A stretch of 9,363 nt of DNA, taken from contig JBLHKE010000282.1 of the NCBI GenBank assembly GCA_047619485.1, forward strand, positions 1 through 9,363, read 5' to 3'. Position numbers and translations under genes: made by a program. Below are positions 1 to 6,570 of this stretch, in pieces (positions within the stretch are counted from its first letter, which is position 1; each line of letters opens with the position of its first letter). The notes beneath the pieces were generated by a model that saw only the letters and a list, made by a program, of their open reading frames with translations, was not told where the DNA came from and did no database searches. The DNA is from JBLHKE01 sp047619485. GTDB taxonomy: Bacteria > Verrucomicrobiota > Verrucomicrobiia > Verrucomicrobiales > DEV007.

Positions 1-170
1 GAATGGGGCTTGTTGGTGATCAAATTCCAACGAGCCAAAGGAGCGCTACTAAAGCTCAAGTTCTAAGCTCCGCCATCTATTTCAGATCCAGCAAAGGGCA
101 AACCTCTAAAGAATGCAGCCCAATTCGCCACAAGAAATGGGCGCAAGAGGAGTGAAATGAATACTTCCGC
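1..170. other. Left-edge region with no convincing gene
   Basis: No gene can be supported here. Frame 1 is open from the left edge to a TAA at 64-66 (21 codons, ending KLKF), so it could be the C-terminus of a gene lying outside the window. Frame 3 has a 50-codon ORF from an ATG at 3 to a TGA at 153-155, but its composition suggests nothing. The stretch also carries a strong hairpin at 7-36, listed separately. Base composition is more balanced than in the GC-rich genes that follow. Confidence 0.4.
7..36 (+). other. 10-bp stem-loop at left edge
   Basis: GGCTTGTTGG (7-16) can pair with CCAACGAGCC (27-36) around a 10-base loop. The only non-Watson-Crick pair is T11/G32. That is a G-U wobble in plus-strand RNA but a C/A mismatch in minus-strand RNA, so a plus-strand transcript is favoured. 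No T-run follows, so it is not a canonical intrinsic terminator. It could be part of the 3' end of an upstream transcript, or a chance repeat. Confidence 0.35.
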
Positions 171-215
171 TTGCTTAATTATCATAATTATAATAAATTT
201 GTTTTATTATCACAA
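171..215 (+). promoter_or_regulatory. AT-rich promoter region before the FHA-like gene
   Basis: Bases 171-215 are strongly AT-rich compared with the coding DNA and contain several -10-like boxes: CATAAT at 183, TATAAT at 189 and TATTAT at 205. TTGCTT at 171-176 with TAAATT at 194-199 gives a 17-base spacer, although the -10 matches only 4 of 6 consensus bases. The perfect TATAAT at 189-194 lacks a good -35 at the right distance. A promoter for the gene starting at 246 is very likely here, but the exact boxes are uncertain. No Shine-Dalgarno sequence precedes the ATG at 246. A CTAAAT direct repeat (231-242) lies just before it. Confidence 0.45.
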
Positions 216-245
216 TAACCTAGCACCCTTCTAAATCTAAATTTA

Positions 246-3200
246 ATGGCAAAAGTAGTCGCACCAGAAGGCTTCGCCCTCGAACTCGATGCTGAACGCA
301 TGACCTTCGGTCATAGCACGGAAGTCGAAGTCCCCCTGATGCCTGAGCTGGGCATCGCCGAGCGACACTTTACCATCGTGCGCTTTGGGCAAAAACACTT
401 TATCGAGCATGACGCCGACCGGCAAGCGTCGACCAAGGTCAATGGGCAAAAAATTACCAAACACCCCCTCGAAGACGGGGACGAGATCTCGGCAGGTGAT
501 CTGATTCTAACATTCAGCGCCGATGAGGAAGGAGCTGGACGGGGCGAAGAAAACAAGATGCCCGAGGCGAAGCTATCGCAAGAGTTCGAAAAGATGATCG
601 CGGGCGACGACGCCCACGTCAGTGAGGAAGCGAAAACCGAGTTCGTGGAGAAGCCCCCGCTATTCGACTCGCCCGCAGCCTCGGCCTCCGAACTACCTCC
701 ACCACTTCCACCCGTAGCAGAAGTCACGACTGAGCTTCCCGCCGCACCAACTCCACCAAAAGAGCCAACCACGCCATCGGTGGACGCAGTTTCAATGGTG
801 GGTGAACTGCCACCAGTCCCCCCCCCTCAGATCCCAGAAACGCCAGCTCCAACCAATGCCCGTGAGGAGGCTCCGGTCGCTCCTACTGAGGCCGAACTAC
901 CACCAGCGATTCCTACCGCACCGCCAGAGGAGCAACCGTCGATCCTGACTCCATCCAAACCCGAGGCCAGCAACGAGGTTCCAGCACTTCCCGTTCCCGT
1001 CTTGGTTCCGCCAGCCCCTGCTCCTCCAATCTCCACGGAACGACCAAGCTCGGCTGCGGCTGTAATTGCATCGCCCACGACTGAAATTCCCGGGCCTCCT
1101 GCGCAGCCGCAACCAACACCAAGCATCACGCAGCCATCTTCCCCTGTCGCCGAGTTGCCAGGCCGAGTTCAATCGGAAGAATCACCGCCGTCGCCCGAAG
1201 CGCTTCCGATCGATTCTCCCACGCCCCCGGCAGCTCCGGCCGAACCAAAGCCTCTCGCGCCCACTGAGCCTCAGCGCCAAGTCGGGCCGATGCCGACTAA
1301 GCCACCAGCGGCTCAGATGCCACCGCTCGTCACCCCGATCGATGAGCCACAGGCAATCGCTCACCGCAAGCCAGGCTCCAGCACACAGCGGATCAATCTA
1401 GCCTCAGCCATCTCGTCGGCGCTCACCCCAAAAGCCCCGGTCACTAATGCAGAGCCTAACATTGCCCCGCCGAGCACCGTCGAGAGAATCGAAGCGAAAG
1501 CTGCCAAACAGGTCGAAGCGCCAAGACCACCGAATTCCACCATGGCACCGACCTCCACCGACATCCCCGGACCGCCCGCCGGGATGATGAGCGTGCCTCC
1601 GTCTCCGCCGAGTTCGATTTCACCCCCTCCTGCGCAACCTTCATCGAGCAGTACCATCCCTGCACATCCCAGCCAGATGGTATCGCCGTCTGCCCCTTCC
1701 GAAACGATCGTGCCGACAGCCTCGCCGACCAAACCTCCAACGAGCGCATCGGCGATCGTCGCCCCATCCAGTGTTCAGTCGACTGAGCTGCCTCCCCTGC
1801 CTCCCCCTACAGAATTAGCGCCCGAAGCTTTGGGAACCACACCACCGCAGCCGGCACAAGCCTCCCCTTCTTCAAAACGTTCTCAGAAGAAGGCAGCCAA
1901 AACCATCAAGCCGGCAAAACGCAAGCGCCCGCGGAAACCGCTTTTTCCATTCTTCCGCATCTTCGTCCCCGGGCTGCTAACGCTCAGCCTCCTGGCAGGC
2001 GGTGCCTATTACGCATGGGAGAACCACTTCAAGCCCGAGAAGAAAGCACGCGAGTTCGTCTACGAAGATCGCGATTCAGATACCTTCCCCACAGCTGACA
2101 TCGTCGCCCAAAACGTGTTGAAGTATTTACCGAATGATGCCGAGAAGGGTGTGTATATCGATGTCCGGAATTGCTACAGCCTCTGGTCCGCAATGATGAA
2201 TCCGGACGACACCCCGATCTACAATCCGGTCGACGATTTCATCTTCGAATCGAGCGGTCTCCCACTGGCGGAGCTCGACTACGTCTGCTTGGGTGGCGAC
2301 GCCGAAATCAAGAAATTCGTCGCCGTCATCGGGTTCCACAGCGACCTGAATCCCGCAGAGCTTTTCAGCGGCGTCGAGCGCACCGGTTCACGGCTCGTCC
2401 GCGTCGAGACGATCGGCGAGATCCCACTGCGGGTTTTAGAACGCGACGGTCGCGAACTCGAACTCGTCCTCATCGATCAGCGCACGGTTTTAGTGACCAG
2501 CGCCGGCATGATGCGTCCGGCACTCGTGGCCAGCAAACGCAGCACGATGAGCCTCAGCCCGATCTCGATCTCGCTCGGGAAATTCATCTCGGACGGTGCT
2601 TCGTTCGCCATAAGTGGCAAGCCATCAGCAATCGATATCGTCCCCACTTTCGAGTCGTTCGGCTGCCCGGTTAGCCCGGAGCTGCTAACACAGATCAACG
2701 AGATGGAAACGGTCTCGCTCTCAGTGAGGGCGACAACGGACATCCAAGCCTCTCTCAGTTTCACCGCCAAGACCCCGGAGCGGGCAGCACAGATGACCCC
2801 TTCTGGCACCGTCTGGCTCGCCACCGCCCCACAGGGCATCCGCGATGTGTTCCGCGACAACTTCCCCGCAGTTCCGCTGCCAGCCACCGTCAACCGCACC
2901 CTCGAAAGCGCCGAGTGGGCGACGGCTCACAAGGTCAACCGCATCCGGCTGAGCCTCTCACGCCGCGACCTGTTCAGGATCGTTAAGAAGTTCCAGGCGA
3001 TGAAACCACCCGACGACAGCGATGCCAAACTAATCCGCAACAAAGCCGAGAATTTCGCCAGCGTTTTCGCATCAGCGGTGGGTGCTTACAACCTGGATCT
3101 CCCCAAAGCAGGCAGTGTCGAGAAGGCCATGGAAATGCTGATCGAGGGTGTTCGTGGACGTGAGGGTTTGGAGGGTGTCGAATTCCGCGTCCTCTACGAG

Positions 3201-3389
3201 CCGAGCCAGGTCGAGCTCGATGCGATCGCACGCCATCTCATCTGGGACAACGGCAAGCTGATCCTCAGGGACAATAGCGCCACCAATGGCAACAGCCGGC
3301 AGCGCATCGATGATGAGATCGCGCCTCGGGAACCGATCAGACAGGAGCAGCGCACCGCGTTTCGTCTAGCCCATATGGAACTAGTTTAA
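246..3389 (+). CDS. FHA-like, proline-rich, single-pass membrane protein of unknown function
   Basis: This 1047-residue protein has a modular build. Residues 10-91 resemble an FHA domain: a beta-rich stretch with FGH (21-23), ERHF (39-42), KVNGQ (64-68) and LEDGDEI (75-81). FHA domains usually bind phosphothreonine, but the usual Gly-Arg is Gly-His here and the usual Ser before the His is Glu, so binding is doubtful. Residues 148 to about 540 are a Pro/Ala/Ser/Thr-rich linker with repeated motifs such as ELPPPLPP (149-156) and ELPPLPPP (514-521). A Lys/Arg-rich block (about 545-564) precedes one hydrophobic helix (about 572-591), which puts the N-terminal part in the cytoplasm by the positive-inside rule. 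Residues 593-1047 would then be extracytoplasmic. They look folded, and I do not recognise the family. The ATG at 246 is the first in frame and starts the FHA-like domain. The gene converges on the TPR gene. A role in regulation or envelope scaffolding is only inference. Confidence 0.85.
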   Translation: MAKVVAPEGFALELDAERMTFGHSTEVEVPLMPELGIAERHFTIVRFGQKHFIEHDADRQASTKVNGQKITKHPLEDGDEISAGDLILTFSADEEGAGRGEENKMPEAKLSQEFEKMIAGDDAHVSEEAKTEFVEKPPLFDSPAASASELPPPLPPVAEVTTELPAAPTPPKEPTTPSVDAVSMVGELPPVPPPQIPETPAPTNAREEAPVAPTEAELPPAIPTAPPEEQPSILTPSKPEASNEVPALPVPVLVPPAPAPPISTERPSSAAAVIASPTTEIPGPPAQPQPTPSITQPSSPVAELPGRVQSEESPPSPEALPIDSPTPPAAPAEPKPLAPTEPQRQVGPMPTKPPAAQMPPLVTPIDEPQAIAHRKPGSSTQRINLASAISSALTPKAPVTNAEPNIAPPSTVERIEAKAAKQVEAPRPPNSTMAPTSTDIPGPPAGMMSVPPSPPSSISPPPAQPSSSSTIPAHPSQMVSPSAPSETIVPTASPTKPPTSASAIVAPSSVQSTELPPLPPPTELAPEALGTTPPQPAQASPSSKRSQKKAAKTIKPAKRKRPRKPLFPFFRIFVPGLLTLSLLAGGAYYAWENHFKPEKKAREFVYEDRDSDTFPTADIVAQNVLKYLPNDAEKGVYIDVRNCYSLWSAMMNPDDTPIYNPVDDFIFESSGLPLAELDYVCLGGDAEIKKFVAVIGFHSDLNPAELFSGVERTGSRLVRVETIGEIPLRVLERDGRELELVLIDQRTVLVTSAGMMRPALVASKRSTMSLSPISISLGKFISDGASFAISGKPSAIDIVPTFESFGCPVSPELLTQINEMETVSLSVRATTDIQASLSFTAKTPERAAQMTPSGTVWLATAPQGIRDVFRDNFPAVPLPATVNRTLESAEWATAHKVNRIRLSLSRRDLFRIVKKFQAMKPPDDSDAKLIRNKAENFASVFASAVGAYNLDLPKAGSVEKAMEMLIEGVRGREGLEGVEFRVLYEPSQVELDAIARHLIWDNGKLILRDNSATNGNSRQRIDDEIAPREPIRQEQRTAFRLAHMELV

Positions 3390-3391
3390 GG

Positions 3392-3478
3392 TATTGTCAG
3401 GAAATACGTCACACAAGATGCGCAGGAATTTTGGCCAGAATAACCAGCAGATTGTAGGCGTTATTTACTGACACGCCC
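3392..3478. repeat. MITE-like inverted-repeat element
   Basis: Two arms form an imperfect inverted repeat. The left arm is TGTCAGGAAATACGTC (3395-3410). The right arm (3457-3473), read on the minus strand, is TGTCAGTAAATAACGCC. Fourteen positions match with one extra base, and 46 bases lie between the arms. The 5-mer TAAGG occurs at 3387-3391 and again at 3479-3483, as a target-site duplication would. The left copy starts with the TAA stop of the FHA-like gene. There is no room for a transposase, so this would be a non-autonomous element or its remnant. The outermost bases do not match between ends, so the boundaries are uncertain. A chance or terminator-related inverted repeat is the alternative. 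Confidence 0.4.
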
Positions 3479-3483
3479 TAAGG

Positions 3484-3549
3484 AAAAAGGAGGTGCCGAG
3501 CAGAGTTCTAGATCGATGATCCGTGGACTGTGCTTCGGTCGGGGCACCT
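3484..3549 (-). terminator. Probable terminator of the exbB-exbD-TPR operon
   Basis: Read on the minus strand downstream of the TPR gene, AGGTGCC (3549-3543) pairs perfectly with GGCACCT (3497-3491). The second arm is followed by CC and then TTTTT (3488-3484). This fits an intrinsic terminator, except that the enclosed 45 bases are long for a loop. They include a small GATC-gat-GATC hairpin at 3511-3521. The stem lies about 80 bases past the stop codon. No T-run follows any inverted repeat on the plus strand, so termination of the convergent gene is unexplained. Confidence 0.4.
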
Positions 3550-3626
3550 GCTCCAGAATTGCCGAGGCGGCTGCTCAAACTCGTGCCATTCGGCCTAGCC
3601 CGGATTCGCCACCGATCGCCACCGGA

Positions 3627-6062
3627 TTAATCTGCGACGGGAACGGCTTTCTCCTTCTCCTGGCGCGTGTAGTTCGGGTAATTCTCTGCCAAGGTCTTGC
3701 GCACCTCATCAGCGCGGTCGTCATTTCCAAGCATCTCATGCGCGAGGATCGTCTTGTCGAGCGCCACTGGCGTGATGGCCGCATCGACGAAGACATAGCT
3801 CGGTCGGATCAGGCGCTTCACAGCGATATCGTATTCTTTCCGCCCCAGCGCCACGTCCCCCCAGGCAAGACAGAGTTCGGCGTTCACCCGTCCCTGCGGC
3901 TGTAGTTGCAGGGCCTCCTCGATTGTCGCGTCAGCGTCCTCGAATGACTTTAGACCGATCAACGCGTGCCCCTTCTCCAGCAAGACCTTCGCCCGATTGA
4001 TCGCCGGCTGATTGCTCTGAAGATAAAAATCGAATGCCGCGATCGCTCGCTTGTAGCTCTTCGTTTTCAAACGCGCCAGTCCGAGCTGCTTCCAAATGAT
4101 CGGGCGTGTCGACTCCGGGTTCTCCGGTGTGCTGGAGCGTGTCATGTAGGTATCGGCACTAGGGAAATCGCCTGCTTCAAAAAGCTTCACCCCGAGCCAG
4201 GAATACACCTGTGAGGGGACGACGACCTTCGAACCGTCTTTGACCTCATCGATTTCAGTGCGCACCGCCTTCACATCGCGCAGCGAGTAGCTGGCGAGGA
4301 TGATCCGCATCGTCGCGCGATCGTAGTAAGATTCTGGATCGAGGTCGCGCGAGCCCTTCAGCGAACCAACCGCCTCCTTGAACTTCTGCTCTTCAAAATA
4401 TCCCCAGCCAGTCCAGAACAGAGCCTCCGGCTTCGCCTTCGTCTCAGGAAACTTCTGCATCAACGAGGAATAGGCGTCAATCATCCCCTTGTAGTCGCGC
4501 TGCTGCCCCTTGATCAGGGCGGTCTGCTGGTAGGCGAGTTCCAGCGGCGCCGATTCCTGATAGTCGCGGATGATGTGTTCCAGATCTTTCAGCGCAGATG
4601 GAAAATCCTCCGCCGCGCGGTAGCTCAAGGCGCGTTTCGCCAAGGCAGTGGGCACGCGCGAATCCTCTTGGTAGCGGTCGAGAAACTGGGTGAAAAGGCG
4701 CACAGCCTGCGCGTGACTGCCGTTCTCACTGAACGACCACGCCCCCTTGTAGAGAGCCGAGGCACGCACTTTCTCCGGGATCTTGTCGACGTCGATCCGC
4801 CCGTAGGCTGTCGCGGCGGCACCATAGGAACCATCAGCAAATAGCGACTCCGCCTTCATCAGGTTGGCCATGTCGAAATATTTGTGCCCCTGGTGACGCC
4901 CCTCGTAGCGAGTGACGAAGTGATCGACGAAGCTCGGCAGGTTGGGATTCTTCGCAGTGAGAAAACAGAAGAGCTTGCGATAGGCTCCCTCGAATGCCTC
5001 CTCGCTGGCAGGGAAGCGATCCTCCAGCACGAGGTAGACGTCGATCGCGCTAGCAAAGCGCTTCAACTCACGGTAGGCCTTGCCAACCATCAGCAGCATG
5101 TTCGGCTCCAGCACCACCGGCACGGCGAAACTCCCCTTCTTATAAATCTCGACCACCTTCTCGTAATTCTCCTCCTCGGTGAAGGTACGGATCAACTGGT
5201 ACTGCGCGTCCGGCTTCCAATCGTCGCCACCTTTCAATTCCATCGCCTGCTCGAAGAAAGCTTTCGCATCGTCCGGCTTCTTCAGCTTGCTACTGAGCAT
5301 CCCTGACATCACCAGCGCCTCGGCCTTGTAGTCCGCGCTGAGAGCCCGCCTGGCCAACTCTGAGAACGCAGCCAGAGCCGCCTCATTGTTCTTCGCCTCA
5401 GCCTGCATGCGCCCGATGGCGAGGAGCGATTCGAGCCGGTACTTGTTCTCACCCTCGATGTCTGCGATCTGCTGGAATACCTCGATACTCGCTTTGGTAT
5501 CCTCCGCCAACTTCAGTGAACGGGCTCGATAGTAGCCTGCCGATAGCTGAATTTCTTTTTTCGGTGAGCTCTGGGCGATTGCAAAATAGGGCGCGGCAGA
5601 TTTGAACTCCTTGCGGTTGTAGTGGAGCGAGGCCAACCGATAAGCGGCTGGTGCCACGTACTGGCTGCCTCCGATCACCAAGTTTTTCAGGTAGGTCTTC
5701 TCGGCCTCGGCCACCCGATTTTCCTTCAGCAATGACTCGCCGAGGCGGTAGAGCGCGACGTCCACCGATTTTCCTTTCGGGAATTTGCTCAGGTAGTTCC
5801 CATACTCGGTGACCGCCATGTCATAATATTTCTTCGCATAGACGAGGTTGGCGTAGTCGATCGCATTCTTCTCAGCATCCGGGCGAATCAGGGGAACATC
5901 CGGATCGCCGGTCGTGACCGGGTTCGGGTTGGCAGGCACCGCCTTCGGAGGGTTCACCGGGACAGCCTTCGGCACATCTTGGGCTGGCGCGTGGAAAGGT
6001 GCCAACACCAGCAGCGCAACCGCTAGAGCACGGCAGCTGACAGACTTTGGGAGAGGTCGCAT
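3627..6062 (-). CDS. Secreted TPR-repeat protein linked to ExbB/ExbD
   Basis: This 811-residue protein begins with a signal peptide: basic start MRPLPK, a hydrophobic stretch at about 12-23, and an A-P-A cleavage site near residue 27. A Pro-rich stretch follows, with an 8-residue tandem repeat (PKAVPVNP, PKAVPANP; residues 31-46). From about residue 66 to the C-terminus the protein is helical and made of many TPR-like helix pairs, for example around YDMAVTEYGNYLSKFP. TPR arrays bind proteins. Comparable partners of Exb/Tol motors are TtpC of Vibrio TonB2 systems and CpoB of the Tol-Pal system. A periplasmic role with the motor is therefore inferred. The reading frame stays open upstream to an ATG at 6221, but that would put 53 unlikely residues before the signal peptide and overlap exbD, so I chose the ATG at 6062. 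It follows exbD by 37 bases without a Shine-Dalgarno sequence. Confidence 0.88.
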   Translation of the reverse strand: MRPLPKSVSCRALAVALLVLAPFHAPAQDVPKAVPVNPPKAVPANPNPVTTGDPDVPLIRPDAEKNAIDYANLVYAKKYYDMAVTEYGNYLSKFPKGKSVDVALYRLGESLLKENRVAEAEKTYLKNLVIGGSQYVAPAAYRLASLHYNRKEFKSAAPYFAIAQSSPKKEIQLSAGYYRARSLKLAEDTKASIEVFQQIADIEGENKYRLESLLAIGRMQAEAKNNEAALAAFSELARRALSADYKAEALVMSGMLSSKLKKPDDAKAFFEQAMELKGGDDWKPDAQYQLIRTFTEEENYEKVVEIYKKGSFAVPVVLEPNMLLMVGKAYRELKRFASAIDVYLVLEDRFPASEEAFEGAYRKLFCFLTAKNPNLPSFVDHFVTRYEGRHQGHKYFDMANLMKAESLFADGSYGAAATAYGRIDVDKIPEKVRASALYKGAWSFSENGSHAQAVRLFTQFLDRYQEDSRVPTALAKRALSYRAAEDFPSALKDLEHIIRDYQESAPLELAYQQTALIKGQQRDYKGMIDAYSSLMQKFPETKAKPEALFWTGWGYFEEQKFKEAVGSLKGSRDLDPESYYDRATMRIILASYSLRDVKAVRTEIDEVKDGSKVVVPSQVYSWLGVKLFEAGDFPSADTYMTRSSTPENPESTRPIIWKQLGLARLKTKSYKRAIAAFDFYLQSNQPAINRAKVLLEKGHALIGLKSFEDADATIEEALQLQPQGRVNAELCLAWGDVALGRKEYDIAVKRLIRPSYVFVDAAITPVALDKTILAHEMLGNDDRADEVRKTLAENYPNYTRQEKEKAVPVAD
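5925..5972. repeat. 24-bp imperfect tandem repeat in the TPR gene
   Basis: Two 24-bp units (5925-5948 and 5949-5972) encode PKAVPANP and PKAVPVNP just after the signal peptide of the TPR protein. The DNA units differ at several bases, while the protein units differ at one residue. They form a short flexible Pro-rich spacer between the cleavage site and the TPR array. Confidence 0.7.
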
Positions 6063-6099
6063 GACAGTGTGGAAAGAGAGAATGGAAAACTGGAAGAGA

Positions 6100-6549
6100 C
6101 TACGGAGCAGCGCCGGCTTTGGGCGGAGCAGCGCCCGCTTTGGGAGGCTGGATCGTCGCGAACGCCACGTTCCAGATCCCCGCTTTTTGGCAAACATTGA
6201 GCACGGAGACGATGTGGTCAAACGCCGTCTCCTTGTCGCCGCGTAAAATCACCGCCTGATCCTTGTATTCGCGCGCTACCTGCGAAAGCGTCGCCATCAG
6301 CTCATCTTCGCTGTTGACCTTCCCCTCTACAAAGATCGAGCCATCCTTCTTCACATTGACGATGATCTCACCGACCGTGCGCTTCGGCGATTTCCCCTCA
6401 GCGGCAGCCGGCACCGAGATGTCGATCTCGGTCTCGAATCGCGCGTAGCTCCAAGTCACGATGAAAAAGATGAGCAACAGAAACACGATGTCGATCATCG
6501 GAGCAAACTGCATCTCCGTGCGCTCGAGTGGTTCGTTCTTGAATTTCAT
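6100..6549 (-). CDS. exbD: ExbD/TolR-type biopolymer transport protein
   Basis: This 149-residue protein has the family layout: a short cytoplasmic N-terminus, one membrane helix (about 18-36) starting PMIDIVFLLLIFFIV, and a periplasmic domain of about 95 residues. Asp20 in the helix matches the essential proton-carrying Asp of ExbD (Asp25) and TolR (Asp23) of E. coli. The periplasmic part contains the usual VILRGD segment and a late helix (HIVSVLNVCQKAGI). ExbD/TolR couples proton flow through the ExbB/TolQ ring to movement of a periplasmic partner. The gene lies 21 bases after exbB and 37 before the TPR gene, which indicates one operon. The tail ends with a duplicated PKAGAAP unit, encoded by a 21-bp tandem repeat and not typical of the family. 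Whether it is functionally Exb or Tol cannot be decided, so the symbol is generic. Confidence 0.93.
   Translation of the reverse strand: MKFKNEPLERTEMQFAPMIDIVFLLLIFFIVTWSYARFETEIDISVPAAAEGKSPKRTVGEIIVNVKKDGSIFVEGKVNSEDELMATLSQVAREYKDQAVILRGDKETAFDHIVSVLNVCQKAGIWNVAFATIQPPKAGAAPPKAGAAP
6104..6145. repeat. 21-bp tandem repeat in the exbD 3' end
   Basis: Two adjacent 21-bp units (6104-6124 and 6125-6145) differ at two positions. On the minus strand they encode the duplicated PKAGAAP tail of the ExbD-like protein. Because the unit length is a multiple of three, copy number can change without breaking the frame. Confidence 0.8.
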
Positions 6550-6570
6550 CGTCTAGCTAAGCCCATCCTT

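Noticed and set aside
7..36. tRNA-like arm at the left edge
   Set aside because: The loop has 10 bases, there is no T-loop consensus, and no cloverleaf can be completed around it.
827..1767. Long minus-strand and alternate-frame ORFs opposite the Pro-rich linker
   Set aside because: They are Gly/Ser/Arg-rich reflections of Pro-rich codons in the strand-opposed gene. They have no domain pattern and overlap a clearly coding frame.
246..3389. The FHA/Pro-rich protein as the missing TonB/TolA partner of the ExbB-ExbD motor
   Set aside because: The Pro-rich segment lies before the membrane helix, on the predicted cytoplasmic side, and no TonB C-terminal motif was seen.
3606..3624. TCGCCACCG repeated twice after the TPR stop codon
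   Set aside because: Two 9-base copies one base apart are too little to call a repeat array or binding-site cluster.
3516..3905. 129-residue plus-strand ORF between the convergent genes
   Set aside because: Most of it lies opposite the TPR coding sequence, and it has no recognisable domain or ribosome binding site.
6063..6221. N-terminal extension of the TPR protein to an ATG at 6221
   Set aside because: It would overlap exbD and place a basic 53-residue stretch before a good signal peptide. The ATG at 6062 fits better.
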